A stretch of 64,000 nt of DNA. Origin: an uncultured Ectothiorhodospiraceae bacterium (GTDB lineage: Bacteria > Pseudomonadota > Gammaproteobacteria > XJ16 > Halofilaceae). A program made the translations under genes and the position numbers. Below are positions 17,655 to 25,878 of this stretch, piece by piece. The stretch is from assembly GCA_913055615.1 (NCBI GenBank), contig CAJXKK010000014.1, forward strand, positions 1 to 64,000, written 5' to 3'. The notes beneath the pieces are model-generated. The model ran no database searches and was not told the origin of the DNA. It saw nothing but the letters and a program-made list of their open reading frames with translations. The first letter of the stretch is position 1. The number at the start of each line of letters is the position of its first letter.

Positions 17655-19133
17655 ATGCTGATCATACCGTTCGACCGCCCCATCGACTGGCAGCGCCCAC
17701 CGGTCGTCACGTTCGCGCTTGTGGCCGTGAACGTGCTGGTTTTCCTGCTGTTCCAGCTCGACGACGGGCGGGAGATCCAGCAGGTCAAGAAGTATTACTA
17801 CGATTCCGGTCTCGCGGAGATCGAACTGCCCCGCTATCGCGACTGGCTCGAGGCGCAGGGCGAAGACCCCTTCGTGGAGCAATTCGGTGACCGGATCGAC
17901 GATCCCGCCGCGCCCTGGTTCGGGCAAATCCTCGGCGACGGGACGTTCACGCGGCGGCTCGAGGCCGGCAAGGTTATTGGGCCGGAGCACCCCGAATACG
18001 GGCGCTGGCAGCGGGCCCGCGAAGGGCTGGCGCGGCGGCTTGATCAGACGACCGTGTGGGGACACGGGCTGCGCCCCGCCGAGTCCGCACCGAGCACCTT
18101 CCTGACCCACATGTTCCTGCACGGCGGCTGGTTCCATCTGATCGCCAACATGCTCTTCCTGGTCGCGCTCGGTCTGCTCGTCGAGGTCGCGCTGGGCAGC
18201 CTGATGCTGATCGGCCTGTACCTGCTCTCGGGGCTCGGGTCGGTCGGCCTGTTCATCGCCGCGCAGCCGCAGGGTCTGATGCCGCTGGTCGGCGCTTCGG
18301 GCGCAATCGCCGGTCTGGTGGGGCTGTGCGGCGTGTTGTACGGCCTGCGCCGGATCCGGTTTTTCTACTTCATTGGCGTCTACTTCGATTACGTGAAAGC
18401 GCCGGCACTGGTCCTGCTCGGGCTCTGGCTCGGCAAGGAGGTGTACCAGTACATCCAGTACTCGGAGCTGAGCAACGTGGCGTATACCGCCCATATCGGC
18501 GGCATCCTGGCCGGAGCGGTTGCCGGTGCCGTCGTGCGTTTCGGGACCAATGCCGTCGATGAAGATGCGCTGGACGAGCGCGAACGCAACGAGGCCTTCG
18601 AGCGCGAACTCGGTGCGGCCCATGAGCGGCTGGCGGCGATGGAGCCCGACCGCGCGCGCGCCCTGTTCGAGCGCATGGCGCGTGACTGGCCCGGCAACGT
18701 CCGGGTGCTGGACGGCCTGTTCCGCGCCAGCCGTTTCGCGCCCGCCAGCGATGCCTATCACGACGCCGTCCAGCGTATCCTGCGTCTTGAGCCGCGGGAT
18801 GATGAGACCGCGGAGCTGATGCTTACGGCCTTCCGCGATTACCGCCGGCGCGCGCGGCCGAAACCGAAGATCGGCGGCGCGGTCATGGAGCGGATGATCG
18901 ATCTGCTGCTGCGTCGCGGCACGGCCGAGGAGGCGGCACCGCTCGTCCAGGCCGCCCTGAAGCACCCGCAGCGGTTCAGCGCGATCGAGGAGAGCGCGAT
19001 CCGGCTCGCGCGCAAGTATCAGCGCGAAGGCGAGCGCGAGCGGGCACGATCGCTCTACCACTACCTTCTGCAGCACTTCCCTGGCACGGCGGCCGCGCGC
19101 CAGGCCGAGCGCGCGCTGACTGATGTCCGCTAA
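17655..19133 (+). CDS. Rhomboid-family intramembrane serine protease with C-terminal repeat domain
   Basis: A 492-residue membrane protease. Residues 15–35 are the first membrane helix, followed by an unusually long soluble loop (36–145) and the rhomboid core: FLTHMFLHGGWFHLIANMLF (149–168), the nucleophile Ser215 in LVGASGAIAG and the catalytic His280 in AYTAHIGGILAG. A cytosolic tail (about 300–492) of TPR-like helices ends HYLLQHFPGTAAARQAERAL. The active-site dyad is intact, so it should cleave transmembrane substrates. Its stop overlaps that of the convergent DUF4013/TPR gene by 3 bp. Substrate unknown. Confidence 0.9.
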   Translation: MLIIPFDRPIDWQRPPVVTFALVAVNVLVFLLFQLDDGREIQQVKKYYYDSGLAEIELPRYRDWLEAQGEDPFVEQFGDRIDDPAAPWFGQILGDGTFTRRLEAGKVIGPEHPEYGRWQRAREGLARRLDQTTVWGHGLRPAESAPSTFLTHMFLHGGWFHLIANMLFLVALGLLVEVALGSLMLIGLYLLSGLGSVGLFIAAQPQGLMPLVGASGAIAGLVGLCGVLYGLRRIRFFYFIGVYFDYVKAPALVLLGLWLGKEVYQYIQYSELSNVAYTAHIGGILAGAVAGAVVRFGTNAVDEDALDERERNEAFERELGAAHERLAAMEPDRARALFERMARDWPGNVRVLDGLFRASRFAPASDAYHDAVQRILRLEPRDDETAELMLTAFRDYRRRARPKPKIGGAVMERMIDLLLRRGTAEEAAPLVQAALKHPQRFSAIEESAIRLARKYQREGERERARSLYHYLLQHFPGTAAARQAERALTDVR

Positions 19134-20428
19134 CCGGCAAGCGCGTCACGCAGCGCCCGCGCCCGCGTGGCGGCCGGGTGGTCCGGGAAGCGCCTGATCA
19201 CGAAATCCGCGACCTGGCGGGCCTTGTGGGGCTGCTGGAGGAAGTCGGCGAAGACCCGCGCCACCTCCAGGTACAGCGGCGGGATGGACGGGCTCTTCGG
19301 GAAGTCCTTGTGGAAGCCGTTGGCCATGCGCACGGCACGGCGGTATTCCCCGCGCTGCACCAGCATGTTCATCAGGGGTTCGTAATCGGTCTCCCGTGCC
19401 GGGCGCAGGGCGGGATCGATATCGGTGATGTCGATGAACACCTCGGTGGCCTCGCGCAGGCGGTTGGCGTCGATCAGTTCACTCAGCAGCGTGCCGGCAT
19501 TGTCGACCTGGGCATCCTCGTCGTCGGTGAGTTTCAGCACCTGGTGACGTTGCTTGCGCAGTTCGATCGCGTGCTCGGGGTGCTCGCGGATCAGGCTGCC
19601 CAGACGCTGGGCCGCGGATTCGTAGTTGCCGGCCTCGATATCCTCGTCGACCGGGTCGAGCAGTTCGCCCCAGCCGTCGTCCGCGTCCGCGAGCGCCTCC
19701 GGTGCATAGCCGACGCGGTCGTGGTACTGGAAGATCAGGTAGCCCATGAGATTCATCATGGTGAAGAAGAACAGGTTCTGGAAGAAGGTGCTCAGGAAGG
19801 CCTGCGCCGCCAGAGGCAGCCCCTGGCCGAAAAGGGACATGACCGTGCCCGCGCCGCCATTGAGCAGGATGAGCAATCCGAACACCGCGAAATAGGGCCA
19901 GCCGATACGGAAGGCGATGCCGAACAGGGTCGCCGGGTTGAGGGCGGCGAAGACCGAGCGTTCCAGCGCGAGCGTCATGACGATCGCCGGGAACAGCGCG
20001 GCCACCGCGATGGTATAGACGATGAAGCCGACGAGGACCAGGGCCGGGGGCAGGATGAGCGCCAGCGCCCAGGCGAACAGGCCAAGCAGGATGAATACCG
20101 CGATCTGCTTGAACGGCAGCTCGTAGCCGTCGATCAGGGTCTCCCTATCGAGGCGCGGGGGCAGTGTGTGGCCGTTCGCCGTCTGCTCCAGGATGTCGTA
20201 GCCGTACTTGATCGAGAAAACGGCCGCGACGATCGGTACCATCAACCCGAACAGGAAACCACCACCGCCGCCGCTTGCCAGGTCGATCACGATGGCATTG
20301 GTGACCGCCAGCGCCAGCAGGACGTACAGGCCCGGCGGCGTCAGCGGGTAGAGAAAGAACCGGGGCATCCGGTTCCAGAATGGGGTGATCGTGACCGGCT
20401 TGCGTCGCATCCGTGCCGACATGGGCAT
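19130..20428 (-). CDS. Membrane protein with DUF4013-like TM domain and TPR-like tail
   Basis: A 432-residue protein. The N-terminal half has about six membrane helices (YVLLALAVTNAIVIDLA, IAVFILLGLFAWALALIL, YFAVFGLLILLNGGAGTVMS and others) in the DUF4013 arrangement. Residues 255–432 form helical repeats (AQRLGSLIREHPEHAIELRK … RQVADFVIRRFPDHPAATRA). Function is unknown. It is tail-to-tail with the rhomboid gene, and both proteins combine a membrane domain with a similar repeat tail ending in (R/H)FP…AA-R-A-x-AL, so a functional link is possible but unproven. Alternative starts at 20422 and 20410 exist. Confidence 0.82.
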   Translation of the reverse strand: MPMSARMRRKPVTITPFWNRMPRFFLYPLTPPGLYVLLALAVTNAIVIDLASGGGGGFLFGLMVPIVAAVFSIKYGYDILEQTANGHTLPPRLDRETLIDGYELPFKQIAVFILLGLFAWALALILPPALVLVGFIVYTIAVAALFPAIVMTLALERSVFAALNPATLFGIAFRIGWPYFAVFGLLILLNGGAGTVMSLFGQGLPLAAQAFLSTFFQNLFFFTMMNLMGYLIFQYHDRVGYAPEALADADDGWGELLDPVDEDIEAGNYESAAQRLGSLIREHPEHAIELRKQRHQVLKLTDDEDAQVDNAGTLLSELIDANRLREATEVFIDITDIDPALRPARETDYEPLMNMLVQRGEYRRAVRMANGFHKDFPKSPSIPPLYLEVARVFADFLQQPHKARQVADFVIRRFPDHPAATRARALRDALAG

Positions 20429-20651
20429 CTCCGTGTGGACGTCGTTTGGGCGTGAGTATGCCGCGCGCGGGCCGTATTGTCAGGCTTCCGGGGGGCGTTC
20501 GACCGTTCACGGCGATCTCGGGAGAAACATCCGTGTCCAGTCATCGAGCAGAAGACCAGCGCGACGAACCCCAAGACCGACGCGACGAGCTGCACGCGGG
20601 ATAATTGGTCGACCAACCAGTTACGGGCCGTTGAACGTGTGCAGCACGAGA

Positions 20652-21176
20652 GTGGCTTCCAGCGAAAAACCGGCAGAAACGGGGACGCCCCGGACCCATC
20701 AACCGAGCGGAAACGCCCGTCTTGCCGTGATCGCCACCGCGCTGACGGCACTGGTGGCGACGAGCGCCGCTGCGGCGTCGGAATCCGCCGACGACGCCGT
20801 CGAGGCGGTGCGCGATCGACCGGCCATCGATATCACGGCATCCGACGTGACCGCGACGGATCCGGAGGCAGAGGGCGCCCCGGCCGTGCGGATCGACGTG
20901 GGCCGGATTGATATTGGTGCCGGTAGCCTGATCGCAAGAGCGGGATCGGGTACAGTGCTCCAATGTTACGCTGCTGAGGACAATCCATCGCGGCAGTGCG
21001 GTGGCGCATGCGGCGATCCCCGATCGCCCCGAAAGGAATGGGCCACGGTCGCAGAAGGCCTCCAGGTCGAGCCGTTCGACCGGGCCAGCATGGAGCAGCC
21101 CGACGCGTTACCCGACGAGACGACCCTGCGCCGTCGCGGGACAATTCTCGCGTTCATCCGGCACATCCTCTGCTAA
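20652..21176 (+). CDS. Doubtful exported protein, possibly a remnant
   Basis: A frame from GTG at 20652 encodes 174 residues with a convincing signal peptide (ARLAVIATALTALVATSAAA) and an acidic segment (ITASDVTATDPEAEGAPAVRI), but the Shine-Dalgarno is poor and the C-terminal third changes character (CYAAEDNPSRQCGG…RRRGTILAFIRHILC). It runs directly into a decayed methyltransferase fragment. I read it as either a fast-evolving exported protein or part of a decayed locus between the DUF4013 and HD-GYP genes. The region 20429–20651 upstream holds no gene. Confidence 0.3.
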   Translation: MASSEKPAETGTPRTHQPSGNARLAVIATALTALVATSAAAASESADDAVEAVRDRPAIDITASDVTATDPEAEGAPAVRIDVGRIDIGAGSLIARAGSGTVLQCYAAEDNPSRQCGGACGDPRSPRKEWATVAEGLQVEPFDRASMEQPDALPDETTLRRRGTILAFIRHILC

Positions 21177-21530
21177 CGCGACAAGGTCCGCCTGCCGGCG
21201 GGCACGCCCGAGGCCGAGCGAATCCCGCGCTACGTCCTGCAGGCATTCCACGGTCTCGCCGGGATCGCCCGGGCCCTGCGCCCCGGCGGCATCTTCGTGC
21301 TCGCCGAGCCCTCGCCGCAGCAGGCGTACCGTGGCGCGTGCCCGCTCATCCGCGAGTACGGCTGGCGCGGGCTCTACTTCCGCGCGCTCGTGCAGATGAT
21401 GCACGAGCCCTGCATCGACGCTTGGCACCGGTTCGATGTCCCCGCAGAGGCGCGCGCCCACGGTGTTGTCACGGAGGAAGTGGTGGAGGGCATGCCGATC
21501 AAGCGCTGGATCCTGCGCCGGAAAAGCTGA
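21177..21530 (+). pseudogene. C-terminal fragment of a SAM-dependent methyltransferase
   Basis: The frame 21177–21530 translates to a continuous 117-residue stretch with the late Rossmann-fold motif IARALRPGGIFVLAEPSPQQ, followed by YFRALVQMMHEPCIDAWHRF and KRWILRRKS. This is the end of a class I methyltransferase. No SAM-binding glycine motif precedes it: a stop codon lies at 21174 and the upstream sequence is unrelated. A GTG at 21297 could start a 77-residue product but without the active site. I call it a pseudogene truncated at its 5' side. Confidence 0.65.
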
Positions 21531-21599
21531 TAGGTCGATCCCGTTCCTGCGAGCTTGCTCGTCGCGTCACGCCGGGGTCTTCCATGGGGCGCTAAGTCA

Positions 21600-21640
21600 A
21601 AACCGGCATCACGCCAAGGCACAGAGCACGCCGAGGAAGG
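21600..21640. repeat. Dispersed CGCCAAGGCACAGAGCACGC-type repeat
   Basis: The sequence ATCACGCCAAGGCACAGAGC followed by ACGCCGAGGAAGGTGT looks like the common gammaproteobacterial intergenic repeat based on CGCCAAGGCGCAGAG…CGCAGAGGA. A degenerate REP piece (TGCGAGCTTGCTCGTCGCG, 21548–21566) lies just before it. The gap 21531–21738 has no gene. Confidence 0.5.
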
Positions 21641-21738
21641 TGTCAGGCAGGTCGTAGCGCCGGCTGGGGAGGGTGTGGCCGCCGCCCTGCATGGCGAGCA
21701 GGCGCACGGGGACTCCGCTGGATTCGGGCGGTCCGGGT

Positions 21739-23091
21739 TCAGGCGGCCTCGGTCGCCTTGCCGGAATCCCGTCGACCGCGCCCGAACTCACGGGCGACGA
21801 CCTTGCCGATATCGATATTCGCTTCGCGCTGGCCGAGGGCGCGACGGATCTGACGCGCGTTCACCTGCGCATCCGCTCCGTCGGTCGCGGCCAGATTCAG
21901 GAGCAGGCGTTTGCGGTACGGCTCCCCGTCCGGGGTGCGCAGCAGCAGCACGGTCGGCCACGCACCGGCACCGGGGCGGCTGCCGACGACGATGCCGATC
22001 GCACCGTTATCCAGCTGCACGAGGCTGCCGACCGGCCAGGTGCCGACACAGCGGATGAAGGCCTCGACGAGTTCACTGCCGAAGGTCTCTTCCGCACTCC
22101 GGTAGAGCTCCTGCAGCGCCTGATCCGGGCGGAACGCCGCCCGGTACGGTCGATCCACGGTCATGGCGTCGAAGCTGTCCGCCAGCCCGGCGATGAGGGC
22201 CTGGCGCGGCAGGGAGTCGCCACCGGCGCCGTTCGGGTAACCGCGGCCATCAATGCGCTCGTGGTGCTGGCGCACGATGGCGAGGGCTTCGGCGGGCAGC
22301 CCGGCCGCGGCCAGTTGTTCGCCGCCGATCTCCACGTGCTGGCGCATGGTCGCGCGCTCGCCCGAGGACAGGGGCCGTTTCTTGGTCAGCGTCTCGCGTG
22401 GCACCTTGATCATGCCCACGTCCATGAGCAGCGTCCCGAGACCGAGACACTGCAGGCCCTTGCCTTCCATACCGAGGCTGGCGCCGAAGGCGAGGGCGAT
22501 CGCGCAGGAATTCGCCGCGTGGTCCGCCAGGTAGGAATCGTGGCGTTGCAGGCGACTCAGCCACAGGGAGGGGCTGGCGTCCGCGTTGATCAGCCGCGAC
22601 ATCTGATCGACCGCCCGGGTCGCGCGCGTGATGTTGAGCGGGCGATTCTGGTGGAGCCGCAGTAGCGATTCCCGCACCGCCTCGGAGGCGGCATCGCGGA
22701 TATTCGAGGCCGCATGCACGAGTCTGCCAAAGCGGGCCCGGTCGGGGTGTGTGGTCGGCTCGAACAGCGTGCCCGCGCACTCGCGCAGGGCCTCCGGCAC
22801 CCGGCGTTGCTTGAGGGCCTCGTGCGTCGGTGAACCGATCTGCTCTGTGTGGAGGGGCTGGCGCTTGCCCGCTGCCATCACGGCCTCGGCCGCCGCCGGC
22901 TCCGACTGCCCGAGATCAATGTATACGCTGCGGCAATAGGCCCGCAAGGTTTCGATCTCCTGCTCCGTGGCAATCCGGAAACCCTGGAATATGAACGGCG
23001 TTTCGACCCACGGGCGGTCCAGCGCATGAATATGCAGTCCCAGGCGGAGGAGATCCACTGGCACCGCTGTCGATTGTTCGTTGAGATTCAT
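21739..23091 (-). CDS. HD-GYP domain protein with N-terminal DUF3391, altered HD motif
   Basis: A 450-residue protein with DUF3391 (about 8–130) followed by an HD-GYP domain (about 175–350). The GYP motif (HHERIDGRGYPNG, 276–288) and His191 and His252 are present, but the HD dyad of the usual LLHDIGK is Met223-Asp224 (LLMDVGMIKVP) and the following GK lysine is also changed. HD-GYP enzymes hydrolyse cyclic di-GMP with a two- or three-metal centre that includes this histidine, so activity is doubtful; it may bind the nucleotide as an effector. A poorly conserved C-terminal region (370–450) follows. The AGGAGG Shine-Dalgarno is perfect. Confidence 0.9.
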   Translation of the reverse strand: MNLNEQSTAVPVDLLRLGLHIHALDRPWVETPFIFQGFRIATEQEIETLRAYCRSVYIDLGQSEPAAAEAVMAAGKRQPLHTEQIGSPTHEALKQRRVPEALRECAGTLFEPTTHPDRARFGRLVHAASNIRDAASEAVRESLLRLHQNRPLNITRATRAVDQMSRLINADASPSLWLSRLQRHDSYLADHAANSCAIALAFGASLGMEGKGLQCLGLGTLLMDVGMIKVPRETLTKKRPLSSGERATMRQHVEIGGEQLAAAGLPAEALAIVRQHHERIDGRGYPNGAGGDSLPRQALIAGLADSFDAMTVDRPYRAAFRPDQALQELYRSAEETFGSELVEAFIRCVGTWPVGSLVQLDNGAIGIVVGSRPGAGAWPTVLLLRTPDGEPYRKRLLLNLAATDGADAQVNARQIRRALGQREANIDIGKVVAREFGRGRRDSGKATEAA

Positions 23092-23371
23092 GACCGGAAC
23101 CTCCTGACGTCAGTCACGGACGTAAAGGGCCGGACGCATCGCCTGCGCCGCACTCCCGGCTGGACTTTCGGGCGATTGTCGAATCTTGCCACGGCACATC
23201 TTGCCATTACGAGATACGGTTCACACTTTTGGGGGATATCGCGCGGTTTATGGCCGGTTTTGGTGGGGAGCACGCACCTTTGGGCTATATAGGGCGCACA
23301 GGGGTGTCAACGCGCTTTGCCGCCCAAGGCGGTCCATCGCCGGGCTTCAGTGCGCGGTTGGTCCGCTGGGT

Positions 23372-23632
23372 CTAATCGGGCGAGCGGTGGACGGACTGCA
23401 GCCGTTTCATGGCGCGGTTGAGCAGAGTCTGGACCGCGTTGACGCCGCGATCGTGGATGATGCGGCTGGCATCCACCTCGCTTGACGGCAGTTCCTCGCC
23501 GAGCAGGATCACCTGCAGATCGCGTTCGCGACGCAATCGATCGTAGAAGTGTTCGGTAACCGGCCCACGCTGCTCGCCATGGGAAAGCAACAGTTGCACG
23601 GCTTCGCCGAGCGCGTCTTCGTAGGTCTCCAT
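23372..23632 (-). CDS. Small hypothetical protein, 86 residues
   Basis: A soluble, probably helical protein (METYEDALGEAVQLLLSHGE … SRIIHDRGVNAVQTLLNRAM). GGAGG lies seven bases upstream of the ATG, which supports translation. No domain is recognised. It stands alone between the HD-GYP gene's promoter region and a small exported protein; all three are on the minus strand but with gaps of 280 and 55 bp. The 280-bp gap 23092–23371 upstream of the HD-GYP gene has no gene. Confidence 0.62.
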   Translation of the reverse strand: METYEDALGEAVQLLLSHGEQRGPVTEHFYDRLRRERDLQVILLGEELPSSEVDASRIIHDRGVNAVQTLLNRAMKRLQSVHRSPD

Positions 23633-23687
23633 AGCATGCCTCCATGGATCGGGATGTTATCCCTATTGTAGGTTATCAGGGGCGCCG

Positions 23688-23918
23688 TCAGTCGATCCGG
23701 ATCGTGCGCGAGTACAGGCGCACCGGGTCGGCGCCGTCGTCGTGGATGCCGCGGCAGAGGCGGAAATCCATCAGCACGGGCTGTGTGCCATCGCTGTAGT
23801 AATATCCGACCACCTGCCGGGTGTCGCGGCTGGAGGGCGGGTTATCGGCGTCAGCAGCGGACGTCGTGACCGTGAGCCCGAGCCCGATGCACGTGGCAAG
23901 GACAGGGCGCTTACGCAT
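23688..23918 (-). CDS. Small exported protein, 76 residues
   Basis: MRKRPVLATCIGLGLTVTTSAADA is a typical Sec signal peptide (cleavage near residue 22). The mature part of about 54 residues contains VVGYYYSDGTQPVLMDFRLC, then RGIHDDGADPVRLYSRTI, with one cysteine. A strong Shine-Dalgarno (GGAGGGA) precedes the ATG. I do not recognise the family. The protein should be periplasmic. Confidence 0.65.
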   Translation of the reverse strand: MRKRPVLATCIGLGLTVTTSAADADNPPSSRDTRQVVGYYYSDGTQPVLMDFRLCRGIHDDGADPVRLYSRTIRID

Positions 23919-23997
23919 GCGAATCGTCCCTCCGGAACCTTGGGTTCAGTGTCGTGGAAGCCGCCCGGCCTGACAACCCGGGAAACGCCCCGCGGCC

Positions 23998-25035
23998 TCA
24001 GTCACAGAGGCGGTTGCTGGCCGCGGACGGCGTAATGACTTTCGCGGCCGGCATGCCGCGGTCCAGCCAGGCGCGGATATCGGTGATCGTACGACCACGC
24101 TGGCGGTCGCGCGTGAGGTAGTGATAGCCCTCCGGGTACAGCCGCAGGGCGATCCCCGGCCCGGCCTTGCCCAGTTGCCGGAACAGCGCGCAGGCGGCGG
24201 CATGCGGGATGATGTCGTCGCGCTCGCCGTACAGTACGAGCGTGCCGGGTGGCAGTGAGGGGATCCGCTGTAACGCCCGGTCCATAAGGTCGACTACACC
24301 ATAGACCATGTCGATGCGGACTGCGCGCAGTATGTCGGGATCGAGTGCGTGCAGGCGCGCGATCGTCGGATCGTCGGTGACGCGGATATCGACCAGGGCA
24401 CGTCCCCAGCTCTGGCGCGGGCGGGCCCCAGGCGCGATCCAGTGGCTCAGTCGCAGCGTCGCCCGCTGGATCCAGGGCAGGCTGTCCCAGCCGTGAACCG
24501 CCGGTGCCAAGAGGATCGTACTCGCGGGCCGGATGGCGCGGTCTCCAGTCACGGCGAGTGTCGCGATGGCCCCGCCCATGCTGTGACCGAGCAGATGGAC
24601 CGGGGTGTCCGGATACCGCTGTCGGAGGAGCCGGTAGGCGCTGCGTGCGTCGCGGACCAGCGCCCGCTGACCCGCCCAGAAGCCGCGGGTGGCCGTATCG
24701 CCGAAGCCCCGTTGGTCATATGCGTACACCCGGTACCCCGCTGCCGCGAGGTGCGGAGCAAGGGCGAAGAAGATCCGGCGGTGTTCGCTGAAACCGTGCA
24801 GCGCCAGCACGATGCCGCGCGGCTTGCCCGCACCCGACCAGCGGGTCAGCGGCATTCTGAGGCCGTCGGCGGCGATCCAGTCCGTATCGGTGAGGCGCGG
24901 CCGCGGGGCATCCCCGGTTGGCGAGGGTTTGTCGGGGCCCGCGCAGGCCGTGAGCACGAGGGCGACCAGCAACATCGCCCCGCCCCGGATCGAGGGTCGG
25001 CGGGCTTGCCGACCCGGGGGGGCGCCGGTTACCAC
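23998..25035 (-). CDS. Alpha/beta hydrolase, monoacylglycerol-lipase/lysophospholipase type, predicted lipoprotein
   Basis: A 345-residue serine hydrolase. The core LALHGFSEHRRIFFALAPHL (oxyanion HGF) and nucleophile elbow GHSMGGA match the Serine aminopeptidase S33/lysophospholipase family; the acid lies in YGERDDIIPH and the histidine in YPEGYHYL. A signal with lipobox LTAC (Cys31) indicates lipidation. I keep the GTG start at 25035, which overlaps the DUF2058 stop by translational coupling and gives an Arg-rich n-region; an ATG at 24975 would leave no positive charge. Natural substrate unknown. Confidence 0.8.
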   Translation of the reverse strand: MVTGAPPGRQARRPSIRGGAMLLVALVLTACAGPDKPSPTGDAPRPRLTDTDWIAADGLRMPLTRWSGAGKPRGIVLALHGFSEHRRIFFALAPHLAAAGYRVYAYDQRGFGDTATRGFWAGQRALVRDARSAYRLLRQRYPDTPVHLLGHSMGGAIATLAVTGDRAIRPASTILLAPAVHGWDSLPWIQRATLRLSHWIAPGARPRQSWGRALVDIRVTDDPTIARLHALDPDILRAVRIDMVYGVVDLMDRALQRIPSLPPGTLVLYGERDDIIPHAAACALFRQLGKAGPGIALRLYPEGYHYLTRDRQRGRTITDIRAWLDRGMPAAKVITPSAASNRLCD

Positions 25036-25613
25036 ATCAGGTCGTCGGGCACGCGATACGCCGCATACGGGTCCTCATCCGTATCCTTGCCGCGCTCATC
25101 CCCCGAATTGAGCACCAGTACCGCCTCCGGGGCGATGCTGCGGACCCGCCGGGCCACCTTCGCCGGCACGAGTTCGCAGCGCTCACCGTCGCTCACGACC
25201 GCAAGCTCCCCGCGCGCGATCCGGCCCTGTTGCGTCCCCGTGACCGCGATCTCGCGCACGCGCGCGCCTTCGGTGAAACGATAGGGTACGCCGGCATAGG
25301 CACGATCGATGCGGTTTGCACGCATGATCTGACGCAGCTGGTCGGCCTTCTCCTCGGCGGTTGGCTGGCGTTTATCCGCCGGGGCTGGTTTGTCCGCGGG
25401 CTTCTCTGTCCCCTTCGGCGGCGCGGCGCGGGGGCCGCCCTTGTCGCCGACGGACTGTTGCGCGGATTGACGCGCCTTGTGGCCGCCACCGGATTTTTTC
25501 GCGCCCCCGCGCCTGCCGCCGCCGCGGCGCCGGCGGTCCTGTCGTGACCGGTTCAGACTTTCCTCATCGGCGAGGCCCGCCTGGACCAATTGTTCCTGCA
25601 GCGAAGTGGACAT
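25029..25613 (-). CDS. DUF2058 family protein (YaiL-like)
   Basis: A 194-residue protein of the DUF2058/COG3122 family: N-terminal MSTSLQEQLVQAGLADEESL, a Lys/Arg/Gly-rich low-complexity segment (residues 25–85) and the conserved C-terminal domain ending DPYAAYRVPDDLMW. Members are described as nucleoprotein- or polynucleotide-associated, consistent with the basic linker, but no activity is firmly known. It overlaps the downstream hydrolase gene by 7 bp, suggesting an operon. Confidence 0.88.
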   Translation of the reverse strand: MSTSLQEQLVQAGLADEESLNRSRQDRRRRGGGRRGGAKKSGGGHKARQSAQQSVGDKGGPRAAPPKGTEKPADKPAPADKRQPTAEEKADQLRQIMRANRIDRAYAGVPYRFTEGARVREIAVTGTQQGRIARGELAVVSDGERCELVPAKVARRVRSIAPEAVLVLNSGDERGKDTDEDPYAAYRVPDDLMW

Positions 25614-25878
25614 ATCGGCTGGTCATCGTGATGGAGAAACCGGGCACACAGAATACCGATCGGCGGCGCACGCGCCTACCGTCGGGGCGCCGCGGTCACC
25701 CCGAGCGGCCGCCCGGGGCCACGCTCGCGCGTACGCCTGGTTTCCCGTATTCGCTGTCGCTGGGTGGTCGCCTCCGATCTCCCTGACGCCCCGGCGCAGC
25801 CGATCCGATGAGTCGGGTACGACCGGCGGCCGTCCGATCGGTTTCCCCGGGAGCCTATCCGGTGCGTTTGCCGAACGG

